From the NCBI RefSeq assembly GCF_001642475.1, contig NW_019173937.1, forward strand, positions 372,001 to 436,000: DNA of 64,000 nucleotides. The letters run 5' to 3'. The position numbers and the translations under genes are program-made. Origin of the DNA: Fonsecaea monophora (lineage: Eukaryota; Ascomycota; Eurotiomycetes; Chaetothyriales; Herpotrichiellaceae). The notes beneath the pieces were generated by a model. The model was not told the origin of the DNA and searched no databases. It saw only the letters and a program-made list of their open reading frames with translations. Below are positions 21,712 through 31,585 of the stretch, in pieces (the first letter of the stretch is position 1; each line of letters begins with the position of its first letter).

Positions 21712-24376
21712 TCATTTATCTACATCGTTTAACATGGCATCATCAATCCCCCCCTCCATCATCATCCGCTGCAGCTCCGCAGCAACCATGCCCATGATGA
21801 ACGGCTGCTGCGACGTCGTGAACATGTATCCGCGACTCGTGTATCTCAACTCTTTCAGCAGAACCGGGGAGCCCGCGAGGTATGCGCCCGGCAGGCCAAA
21901 CGCTGTGTAGAAGGAGCCATAGATAACGAAGTGATGGTCTCGCAGCTTAGGCATCATGGCCGAAACAGCACTTGCGGACGCGCTTCGTGGTTTGGTGCCC
22001 GACCATAGACTTCCAACCCCGGCGCTGTCGTACAAGAGGACCGTCATGCCGGACGGGCCGCGTATTTTCTGAATCATCTCTATCAGATTGCACTGCTCTA
22101 CCATACCGTCACGCTGACCCATGAATGCGGAATCGACTAAAAGGGTGACATAGGTCGTTCGGCCACACGAGCGCACATGGTCGAGTAGCGAGTTGATGCC
22201 GTTACCGTACTGTTGGACTTTGGGAGCTCCCTTTTTGGATGCGACGCGAAACCCTGCCCAGGCTGCCTGGGGTGCTGACTCCGGGACCAGAAAGACGTGC
22301 TTCTTGAAACCCAATACCGGACGACAGAGAGCTGCAACGGTCGACATGAGACCAACGAATGAGTCGGGGTAAGTAAGAGCCTGGGAAGTACCTGTGAGTC
22401 TTGCAACGAGCTTCTCGGCTTGGATATGCAGTTCTGACGTGCCGGTGATCCAGCGCGCACCTCCAGAGCCGAGCCCATATTTGCTACGCGCTGCATGACC
22501 AGTATCCAGGATAGCTTCACGGTGGATTGTGTCTGTGCTCCTCACATCTTGGTCAATGAGTTGTCGAATATCGTCGGCCGTTTGTAGTGCCTCCTTTTTT
22601 TCCTGCTTCGAAGGTGCCTCTTCAAGGTAGTTGAACGATCGGGGCTCAAATTTGGTGTTCCTTATTAGCCCAATACTTCGAGCAGCCGTAACGATTGCCA
22701 CGATAATTCCATTTACCGTGTCGTTGTCGTGATCTGCTGAAAGACAAATGCGGACGCGGGACTCCCAAAAGGGAACTGCGGGAGTTGAAACTGGCGTTGC
22801 GAGCAGTCCGACCTTCCTAAGTGCATAAGACATTTTTGCTGCCATACTGGGCCGGCCTGCGTAAACTGGTAGAATGGGGGAGATTGCACTGCCGTAGACA
22901 TGGATACCTGCTCGGTGCAGTTCTTCGCGGACGAAGGTAGTCATTACCGCCAACCTCCGAAGATGACGCCGCAGCAAGGTTGGCTGACCCAATACATTCA
23001 GAGTCTGAATGATAGATGAGGTCGGAATAGGATCCACTCCGGCAACAAGCATCTCCTCACGACGCCTCAGAACTGCAGAGGCAAATCGAGATTTCCCACA
23101 CACAATGCCACCAATTGCGCCTACTGACTTGGACAATGTTGCAGTGCGCAGATCGAAGAGGTCGCTTGGGACGAGTTTGTCAGGGTGCAGTTCATTCCAA
23201 ACCTCGATACAACCCCGACCAGAACGGCCGAGGCACATCAAGGAATGAGCTTCATCTGCGAGCAGCGTGAAGTCATACTTTTGCTTGAGGCGCGTGAGCT
23301 TGTCGAGAGCCGGGACCGTGCCGTCCATGCTGTTTCTTTTAGAAAATGATTTATGGAATGACATGATAACTGACCTGTAGAAGCCCTCAATCGCGACCAG
23401 AACATTCGTAAACCTGCCTTTGTATTCGGCAAGCATTTCTTCCATTCTTTCCAGATCGGCATGTGGGAATTTCTTGACGAGTCCCGCATGACTGAGGTAT
23501 GCGGCGACGTGCATCGAGTTGTGGCACTTGTCGTCAAACATGACAAGCCAGTCCTCATTCAGGATCGCCGAGAAAGCCAGTAGATTGGAACCGTACCCTG
23601 TACTGGTAGGGAAACAAAAGTCGGCTGAGAAGAATCTGGTAATGCCGTCGTGCATAGCCGATTCTAGGGATCGTACTACACTTGAGTCGGCCACGGGCAA
23701 CTTCTCAAGCGCTAGGTGCTGCAGCTCTTCAGCCTCTTTGGTGAGGTAGTAGAAACCAGCATAGTTGTGCGATGCCGCCTGAATAACAATCTGCCTTGTA
23801 CCCTGACCATCTTGAACCTCCAGCTTTGGAGCCCAACGCCCCAGCAAGATGCGCTCATTCTTTCCGCCCCGGTTGTCCAGCGGGTAGACGTAGCAGTGAT
23901 TGAACCTCCCTATCGCAGAGATGGGCTGCTGCTCATGCTCGCGCTGTTGCAGTGAAACCTTGCCGCGTGTGTATATTAGTCTGACAGTCTCAGCAAGCTT
24001 TGTCCAGGCGGTAGTTGTTGCCGACTGAAAGACATCATGTTCAACGGGTTGTCGCGGAAGAGAGTCGTCTGAAGACTGGAAAGAGATGGATGAGCAGGCT
24101 GGCTTTGTATATCAGAGTCTTGTAAGCACACTGTCTACAATCATGCTCGATATTTTCGTGTTGACTTACGTGAAACTCCTTAGCACCCGACTCGGAACTA
24201 TCTGAGCTGGTTATCGAGGCCGCCTCCTGGATGCTTAGAATGATTGGCGGTTTTCCCACTTCGGGCGGCTCAAGGCAGCCTAAAGCGCCCTGTTGCTGTG
24301 CAAAATCCATGAGCTGGTGAAAGAATATCTGGTGCGGTTGAAGCCATTCGATAGACTGACTTGTTGTCGTGGGCAT
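21712..24376 (-). CDS. Fused alpha-oxoamine synthase: active domain plus degenerate second domain
   Basis: PLP enzyme of the family that condenses an amino acid with an acyl-CoA or acyl carrier (AONS, KBL, serine palmitoyltransferase). Three exons: 24376-24170, 24075-23375 and 23329-21712, about 841 residues (an acceptor 27 nt earlier is also in frame). The 45-nt second intron is stop-free; removing it restores EGFYSMDG. The first domain has SHNYAGF, a His in KCHNSMHVAAY, DEAH with Asp328 and His331, and the Schiff-base Lys370 (TLSKSVGAIGG). The second domain starts YGLGSGGARWITGTSELH, but its expected His, Asp-x-x-His and Lys positions read PESAP, YDSAG and YGSFYTAFG, so it should not bind PLP. 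The C-terminal subdomain is missing. Architecture recalls an LCB2-LCB1 fusion and the length recalls Fum8-type synthases. No polyketide synthase is nearby. Confidence 0.9.
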
Positions 24377-25868
24377 GCTGAATCTGATAAATAACCTGAG
24401 CACGCCATGATCCTGCGTCCAGACCGCATCGTAAGATCTAGCGCAGCCGACATTTCAGGTTATGGTAGCAGCTGAACTAGGTATGGACAACGTGGTGCAC
24501 TTTGCTCGTTTGCACGAGGCAATTTTCGTGCAGATATCCCTTGCCAATCAAGCAATAGTCGCTCGCCCTGTTCAGATTTGACCGCGCACAGCTGCTGCCG
24601 AGGCCGCAACTAGTATAATAAATCAGTTCATTGCCTCCTATCGGGCTTGCTTGCAGGGTGCTGATGCCAATAACATCGAGGAGGCGGATACGGCTTCAGG
24701 TGTATGGGCGGCCTTTGCTGTAGCGATTTGGTTAGGTACCAATAGACGGCTGGCTGAAAAGGAAGAGTCAGCATCAACGTTAGCCTCAACTCTATCCAAC
24801 AGTTGGAACTCCCAACCGCAAGGGAGTGTCCACAACGATCTGGATGAGTCCAACCCGAGTTCGATAGCCTGTATTTGGCAAGTGTGAACAAGCCTCAGGT
24901 GCCGTCTTCGGTCTAGACGGTTCATGTGGAGCCAATAGTGAAGAGCGCATTCTCGGATAGGAAACCGTTGAGCTGACTTGGCCGGCCTAGTGGAGGGTGT
25001 TCAGATCGCCCGCTTAGAGAGGCTCGCATTGTCTGCTATGTTCCTCTCCTTCAGCCGCGGATTAGACTTCATCGCGTGCCGGTTCCAGCTGTGCTTTGTC
25101 CATACTTGTGAGGAGGTGGTCTGCCACAGACTGTTGGCCGAAGAGGTCAGCCGGCCAGCTTAACGACTCTGGGCGGTGTCGGCGATATGATCATATCATT
25201 CGTGGCATATACGACTCCGTACTGCAAAACAAGGGCTTCTCATTGAGTTTGAAGGCTCGTATACCGGTGCATCAGGAATTCGGGTCGATATAACGAGTTG
25301 CAGCTTTGTCTCCATTCAGCGGCGGATGCAAGCAACGAGTGTAATTCAGCCGCTGGAGATGGCACAGGGCCTTTTGTGGTGGGCCGTGGGATCATGTTTA
25401 ATCGGGTGATGTTTGTTCGCGCAATTCACAAGTTCGAACTCGGTTCGTGAGTGACTGACTGCGAGTTCTTGTTCTCGGCCGAAGCAGCTCGACTGAGGCC
25501 TCCGAGATGAAGGGCGCAGTCCAGCAACCCCGCATTCTCGGCGTTTTGAGCGGGTGGTTTGTGGTTCCCCGTTGGTGCCAGATGGATGTGGGTGTCTCTA
25601 TTCAGCAAACAACAAGGGTTGTTCGCGACATGAACTCCTCAAAGGGTGAGGTGAAATAAGTGGTGAGGATATCATTGTTGCTGTAGTAGGTGTAGCTTGG
25701 TTTCGGCCAAGCATTACGCGAAATCAACGTCGATGTCGAATTCAGTGATCTGAGTCATTTCCAGTGATGTCTCAGCACTTTCACTCTCACCAGCAATCAC
25801 CATCAATTACAAATTACTTGTATCCTTATACTTCACTCTCCAAGCGTCGATGAGCCCCCCAAGTTAAC
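24377..25868. other. Intergenic region with degraded coding sequence
   Basis: 1.5 kb between divergent genes. Coding-like but broken fragments lie on the minus strand (24638-25160). The remainder near the right end (25640-25868) looks like the leader of the DUF5519 gene. Confidence 0.4.
24638..25160 (-). pseudogene. Degraded coding remnant, possibly a regulator
   Basis: Two protein-like fragments lie in order on the minus strand but in different frames. The upstream one (about 25160-25065) reads WPADLFGQQSVADHLLTSMD and runs into a TAA. The downstream one (about 24985-24638) reads RFPIRECALHYWLHMNRLDR, then CQIQAIELGLD, to a TAG. No intron with good splice sites joins them cleanly; a GTCTAA donor with an AAG acceptor would keep frame but is weak. 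Helical, Leu/Arg-rich sequence recalls the middle region of fungal Zn2Cys6 factors, but no zinc cluster was found upstream. It could instead be two exons of a functional gene that I cannot assemble. Confidence 0.3.
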
Positions 25869-26844
25869 ATGGACTACATCAAGCGTCTTCCCCCTATTGC
25901 CTCGCGAGACCGCGTTGCAAATGCTGCTGTTCTCACTGGCGCATCGACTTTGGCATTGAGCGCGCTCGTCTGGTGTATCCGAGATTATCATGCCTTCCTG
26001 GCTCTGGGACCTGGCGGAGTTCCATACAATGTCAGGGGCTGGGCATTCGTGACCATGATTCGAATATTTGCTCTTTCTAAGCGCGGCGCAACCCAGGTCT
26101 CAGACTACCCAGCCGACGGTGCACACGAAGACATCAAAAATCTGCCATTGCGAAAGGGCGAGCGCGCTGCCGTCGGGGGAATTATCCCACATCGTCAGCT
26201 CTCACAGCATTCGCCTGATGAGATGAAACCGGTATGAATGATCGTGACATTGATGACCAGCCGCTGGGTCGCTGATTGGTTTCCAGTACATCACGAACAT
26301 GTTCAAGAATGTCGTTGTGCAAAACAGCGAACTACTGGAAGAACGCCTCTCTATATATGAGAAACACAATCCCGCCATTTTCATACGCGAAGATATCCTC
26401 GCGAGCGAGGATCCATCAGCTCCCAAGCCGTCCTCGACGGCTTACACTGCTCGCGGCGAGTGTGGGCACGTCCATCCTGATGTGAGTAGCGAAGACTTCC
26501 GACCGCTTGCACATCTTAACGCACTTGATTATCGACTTCTAACCCTGCTGGATGCTAATCTTGCGGTCCATTAGTACTCAATTCATCTATACCTTTCCCC
26601 GGCCGACGCTCGACTCATCATCGAGAAAGGTTGGGGAGAACGCCACAGATTGTCAAAACCGAAGACGGCAAAATTGAAATTCGAGAAAGCTCATGTCGCC
26701 GACACATACCTCATGATATACGGACCCAGAGACACGGATGAAATCGAAGTTGTGCGCAAAATCTTACAAAACAGTGTCCGTTTCATGTCAGGAAGAGAAG
26801 ACGTTCAAGCTCCAGAATGGAAGGTGGCCCTGACTGCTAAATAA
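25869..26844 (+). CDS. DUF5519 / luciferase-domain family protein
   Basis: Three exons (25869-26231, 26287-26481, 26575-26844) with phase-0 introns of 55 and 93 nt, 275 residues. The N-terminus has a hydrophobic segment (VLTGASTLALSALVWCI) that may anchor it to a membrane. The conserved block is GECGHVHPDYSIHLYLSPAD, followed by ARLIIEKGWGERHRL and near the C-terminus YLMIYGPRDTDEIEVVRKIL; this combination is characteristic of the fungal luciferase-domain (DUF5519) family. The biochemical role of the family is unknown. It is divergent from the fused oxoamine synthase, with a 1.5-kb gap that argues against tight co-regulation. Confidence 0.82.
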
Positions 26845-27983
26845 TCTGAAAAGGCCATCGGCAGAACATATACGGTCACGGTGAGATGATCGGCGTTGGG
26901 TAAATGGTGTAACTAATATCACAAAACTAAGGGTTTCTTCAATACCATCACTCCGTACTCATTGAAATTGACGTTATAGCACGCTGCACAGACACCCTTC
27001 AGTTATTCAAAAAAGCACCACCACTAGAGAGTGACAATACCGTCCTCAACCCACGTTGTGTCCCAGCTCTCCTGATCGTCCTTCCCAATAGTCCAGTGCA
27101 CTACCCAGCGCTTCTCCTAATGGCTCTATCACCCACGTCTGTGTCCACCGACCAAACTAGCAGACAGCACTTGTTGGAGAATGAGCGATTTCTGATTTGA
27201 TCGTCCATGGCTCAACCCCCCTGTCGTTGACTGCGCCTCAATCCTGCCCTTTACCTTGTCCTCCCGTCGTCAATCTCATCCCCATTCTGCAGGTGATCCA
27301 GGCAAAGCGACAGGAATCAGGCATTTTGATTGACTAGACTCGGCATCTACCCCGGGAATACATATATGTGGGCAAAGCTATTTGTCTTTGTCCTTGATTT
27401 TCCCTGACCAGCACTATCCATGTGGAGATCGACCTGCTTGCATGTGCTGCCCGTTTGGGGGTCATTTGCTTTTTGGTAAAAATGGCTCATACAAATTGTA
27501 CTTGCAACGACTACGCACTTGCTCTACGCAATGCGCACAACCCAGGAGGAAAACAGGGAAAGTTAGAGATGTTTCGCTGGCGTTCGAAATTCACTCATAT
27601 AACAAAGACATTCCAATGCACTCCATGGGGGAACAATATCCACCATTCCCATAAATGAGCGACAGTGTGCTTTTTCTACAAATGGCCCTGATTCTCACCA
27701 TCGCAACTGCATACTTTCTGTGTCCCTTTGCCTTGGCTGCAGTTACCTTGCTTTATTTTCTGGTCTTTTGAAGGGAAACGGCAACCAAGTGCGACACCAA
27801 TTTCTTCGGCTTTTTCACGCAGGGTCTGTTGGCCACGATTTCACTTTGATTCTATCCTCGCTTCTGCTCTCGCCTGCTCCTGGTCGGGACAGAGACCGTG
27901 CAACGAAGTCTGAGGTGCAAAGCCCCCTAACAAAGGCACCGTTAAGAGTCGGCTTGAAATCGCTCCTCCTAAGGTTCACGCAT
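26845..27983. other. Intergenic region with an isolated coding-like segment
   Basis: No complete gene could be built. A minus-strand exon-like segment lies at 27024-27116. A 79-codon plus-strand frame (27422-27658) contains NCTCNDYALALRNAHNPGG but has no recognisable homology. Confidence 0.35.
27024..27116 (-). other. Coding-like minus-strand segment, unassigned
   Basis: Thirty codons to a TAG, preceded by an ATTAG acceptor-like site, encode a very protein-like Trp/Asp-rich sequence starting EKRWVVHWTIGKDDQESWDT. Upstream on the same strand, 27330-27240 also reads plausibly (LDHLQNGDEIDDG) up to a GTAAAG donor. I could not connect the pieces in one frame, so this may be the last exon of a small gene or a remnant. 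Confidence 0.25.
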
Positions 27984-28319
27984 ATGGCCCCGAATATTGG
28001 TGGTGGTCTTCAATCAAGGACCATCTGGGAGCCATCGGCAACGAAGCCCATGACCACTGTTTCGAGAATCACAGGTGCGTCAGCTTGAGTTTATCTCCTA
28101 GGAGAAAGATGCTGACTTGAGACTCGGCCAGTCACCTCGGCGTCGTCGGTGCCATCACGGCCGGTTGATCAGATCACGGACGCGTACCGTCGTCGATATG
28201 CATCTTACCTTGCCTCAACTTTTCACATCAGCGTCGAGGCGGCGAATCTCGAGGCGGATTATCAGTTACAGCCTCGTCGCCGATCTGAGGCCTCTGAATC
28301 CGAAGTCTATAGAGTGTAA
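27984..28319 (+). CDS. Small hypothetical spliced gene
   Basis: Model: ATG at 27984, exon 1 to 28074, 57-nt intron (GTGCGT...GCTGAC branch...GGCCAG), exon 2 28132-28319 ending TAA; 92 residues. Exon 1 begins MAPNIGGGLQSRTIWEPSAT and exon 2 contains VDQITDAYRRRYASYLAST followed by ISVEAANLEADYQLQP, an amphipathic helical region. The splice signals are strong and the joined frame is open on both sides, which is the main evidence. The frame is open upstream of the ATG, so further exons are possible. No family recognised; no signal peptide. Confidence 0.4.
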
Positions 28320-28512
28320 ACCGGGGGGGCTTCAACATGTATGAGCGCCCCTCTATGGGGAGACTATCGAAGGAAATCCGATTGAGGGGTGATCATTTAT
28401 TCCGCGCTTATCAGAGGCCGAGTTATCAGGAACGTTAGGTACTTTAGGAGATGAAATGCAAGGGCCTGGTCCCTACCCAACTAGCTGACTTTTCCCTCGG
28501 TCAGGGTTTTAC

Positions 28513-29005
28513 TCAGCGCGTAGCTGTGGCCACTAGACCAGAGTCGCTGAAAGGGTCTCCCCCTTGCCCCTGGGAAATATTAGGTTCGTCTAAATCAAGC
28601 GAGCGCTCGGGGACTAGCCGACATGGTTGACAAGGGCGAGTTGTCAAGAGCTTCGGTAGATCATCCGTCGTGTGGCACCCCCTGTTAGCTCCCCAGAACT
28701 GGTCGAGGGGATTCTTCCCTCCACGACAGTCGCAATCTGGGGTTTCTGCCAAAGGACCATCAAGACTGACTTGATTGAGATGACTTGAGCCATAGCCCAT
28801 CTCCCGGTGTGATGCAAAGATGTCTCCACTGGCATTGGAGGCCCAGGATAGACTTGGAGGATCGACAGGACCATTGAAACGGGGCTTGAGATAGTCAGAC
28901 GCGTCTTCCAGACTCAGCAGAAAAATACCTCATATCAAGATTGCCAGAGAGAGGAAGAAGTATGTGCTTGAGCATCCTTTTCCTACCAAGCCCGGCAAGG
29001 ATCAT
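28513..29005 (-). CDS. Small Cys-containing hypothetical protein, hydrophobic N-terminus
   Basis: Model: ATG at 29005, a 19-nt first exon to 28987, a 58-nt intron (GTAGGA...ATATGAG), second exon 28928-28513; 144 residues. The start reads MILAGLGIFLLSLEDASDYL, a short hydrophobic, signal-like N-terminus. The body is protein-like through its whole length (LKPRFNGPVDPPSLSWASNA, then DCDCRGG, NRGCHTTDDLP and a CQPC motif). Most of the frame is open and well composed, so coding status of exon 2 is more certain than exon 1. An alternative first exon starting MPHLINLHLLPYLTQ, spliced with the same donor to a later acceptor, is also in frame. Family unknown; it could be a small secreted protein. It is divergent from the Ca2+ exchanger, 323 bp apart. 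Confidence 0.45.
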
Positions 29006-29328
29006 GCTGAGTCAAATAGGGGAGGAGATGTAGATTTATTAAATGTGGCATTGTCCGCAGGAACAACGCCCTTCGACCAGGGTTCAGAGGCACCATCCCG
29101 ATGGAAAAGGGAAGGCTGCGTAACCGCCACCAATTGTAAGCCGCCCTACAGCAAACTCCGCTCGTGTGCATTGGGCGTGGGATGCGTGTTCGGGAAGACG
29201 GAACAGCGCATTGACACTCGTCAACCTCTTGGCTTGATATCAATCCGTCTTTGATCTTTTGTCCTGCCCCATTCCCATTCATCCTACTCCTCTCCGTTTG
29301 ACGGACCAGCACGTGCAGTCTTCGAGGA

Positions 29329-31585
29329 ATGACCACAGATCGACGGTGCTCCTTCAATGGTAGCACAGCGGAAGAAGACTCAGAATTAAACGGCGAAGAT
29401 GATGCTGGAGAATCTTCCCGCCTGGTTCCGAGGTAAATCATGTTTGCTGAACAATAGCGTTGTGACCACTTTCTGATGCCGTCTTTAGTTCCAGTCCCAT
29501 ATCCAGAGTCCTGAGTATGTTGAAACTGTCGACCTTGCACAATCTAGGACGTTTGCACTGACACGACGACTGACAGGACGTTTCCCTCGCTTTCTTCACC
29601 GCTCATCTGCCCCCCATGGCTGCGCTGTTGGTCACCGCAACCGGGACTTCTCTCATTACTCTGACTCTCGTGGGGTGAAGCGCAACTGTTTCTCTCAAGC
29701 AGTAGTCGAGATTTTTGCCACTGTCCGCGCCATCCTGGGATATTCATGGCTTAACAGCCTCTTGGTTTTCGTCCCGTTGGCCATCGCCAGCTACTTGGCT
29801 CGAGCGAACCATGTTCTGGTTTTCACAGCAAATGTCATCGCGGTAGTCCCATTGTCGAGCTTGCTCACCTGCGCGACGGAAAACATTGCACGAGAGTCGG
29901 GTGACGTGGTTGGAGCCTTGCTCAATGTGACGTTCGGAAACCTGGTTGAGATTGTGATCTTGTGAGTCCAGCACTGTATCATTACACAAACATCGAGAAC
30001 TAACATCGACCAGTCTGTATGTTGACCGCTTCCAGTTCCTGGACTGTATCTGACTGACGACTCAAGTGCCGCCCTCTATCATAAGCAATATGAAGTGGTG
30101 CAAGCCTCTCTTTTGGGCTCGATCCTCGTGAACCTCTTGCTCGTCTTGGGATTAGCAATCCTGGCCGGAAGTTTTTATCGTCAAGAGCAGTCTCACAGAA
30201 TAGAGGACGCACAAGCTCTGGCCTGCCTCCTCAGTGTGTCCGTCTTCAGCTTGCTCATACCTGTAAGGACCAAGTCAATTACAGAGTGCTAGGCATTGTC
30301 CGAGGCTGATGCATCTTAGAGTGCCCTTGTCCACTCCTTTGACGATCTAGAGTCTGCTAGACCAGCCGTGTTAACCTTGAGTCGAGCGTCTGCATTGACC
30401 TTGTTGGCCATCTATTTACTCTACATCTTTCTGCAGATCAAGAACACTATTGTCAACAGATCACCCGTGCGCGTTGTCGGTCCAGACAGCATAAATGGTT
30501 CTGTACGGATGAGTGGTGATGCTGCTGCTTCCAGTGGATTGTTATTTCCGCGTTCGATTCGGTTCCAAGATGAGGAAGAGGCCGGAGGCTATAAAAACAC
30601 GCCCCTTGTGCGCAAAGACAGCTTGGAGATGTCTGCGTTCGATGATTCCGGACAATCACAAGTGGAGTCGGACGACATCAATGGACACCCGAACTTCGAA
30701 AGATCTGACGAGGATGAAGATGGCGACACACAGGGCCAGGAGTGGAAAACTTCGTCTGACAAGATACGGAACCCAAGAAGCTCCATCTATCAATTTCCTG
30801 CGCGTAGACAAGGACAGGATTCCGGCAATTCGAGTCAGCGGCACATGAGTCCTGCTGGCTTGCAGCCGTTACGGTCACACCGCTCGTCCTACGCAGGTTC
30901 AACATCCAGTCTGCCACGTCTGCTTTTGGGGAGCTCCATCGCCAATGTCGACAGTCCGAGTGATATTGTGAGGCTCGAGGACCCACCATTGGTTATTGGG
31001 AAACTAGCTTCTAGCTTACTCCTCGTTATCTCGTCCTTACTTGTGGCCTTTTGCGCCGAGTTCCTTGTGAACACACTCGACGATATTGTCGACTCCGGAC
31101 CATTTTCGGAAGCATTCATCGGGCTCATTATACTTCCAGTTGCTGGAAATTGTGCGGAGCTCATCACTGCGACCGCGGTCGCCACTGTAAGTCGCATTTT
31201 ACCCTCGAAACACGGATGTAACCAAGCGGTCACGCTAAGGACGCTGGTGTGGTTGGTAGAGGCTAACAGATATCTGCAGAAAGGCAAGTTCGACTTGGCC
31301 ATCGGCGTCTCTGTTGGATCATCCGTTCAGATCTCTTTATTTGTCACGCCTTTGATCGTCATTGCGGGCTGGGCTCTGAACAGGGACATGACCATGTATT
31401 TTGGTATCTTTGAGACTGTGGCACTTTTCGCCACAACTTTTCTGGTGAACGTGCTCATTCTCTATCGCAAGTCAAACTTCTTGGAAGGAAGCTTGCTCTG
31501 TGCCTGCTACTTCATCATTGCAGTCGGAGCATATCTCTTCCCCACACCAGATCATCGAGCTCTGCATGACCGTCCTCCAGACTAG
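29329..31585 (+). CDS. Vacuolar Ca2+/H+ exchanger (CAX/Vcx1 family)
   Basis: Membrane antiporter that loads Ca2+ into the vacuole. Exons: 29329-29432, 29489-29514, 29577-29961, 30014-30016, 30067-30262, 30320-31186 and 31280-31585; 628 residues. Two alpha-repeat motifs are visible, GNLVEIVI (first half) and GNCAELITATAVAT (second half), with multiple hydrophobic helices such as WLNSLLVFVPLAIASYLA and ASLLGSILVNLLLVLG. A long hydrophilic loop rich in Ser/Asp/Glu separates the halves and lengthens the protein relative to yeast Vcx1. Exon 2 is 26 nt and exon 4 is a probable 3-nt exon (TCT). The last intron (31187-31279, 93 nt) is stop-free and in frame. The loop and N-terminus are likely regulatory. 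Confidence 0.93.

Noticed and set aside
21712..26844. Sphinganine-analogue toxin biosynthetic cluster
   Set aside because: The oxoamine synthase has the right architecture, but no polyketide synthase, acyl carrier or cluster tailoring enzymes occur within the window.
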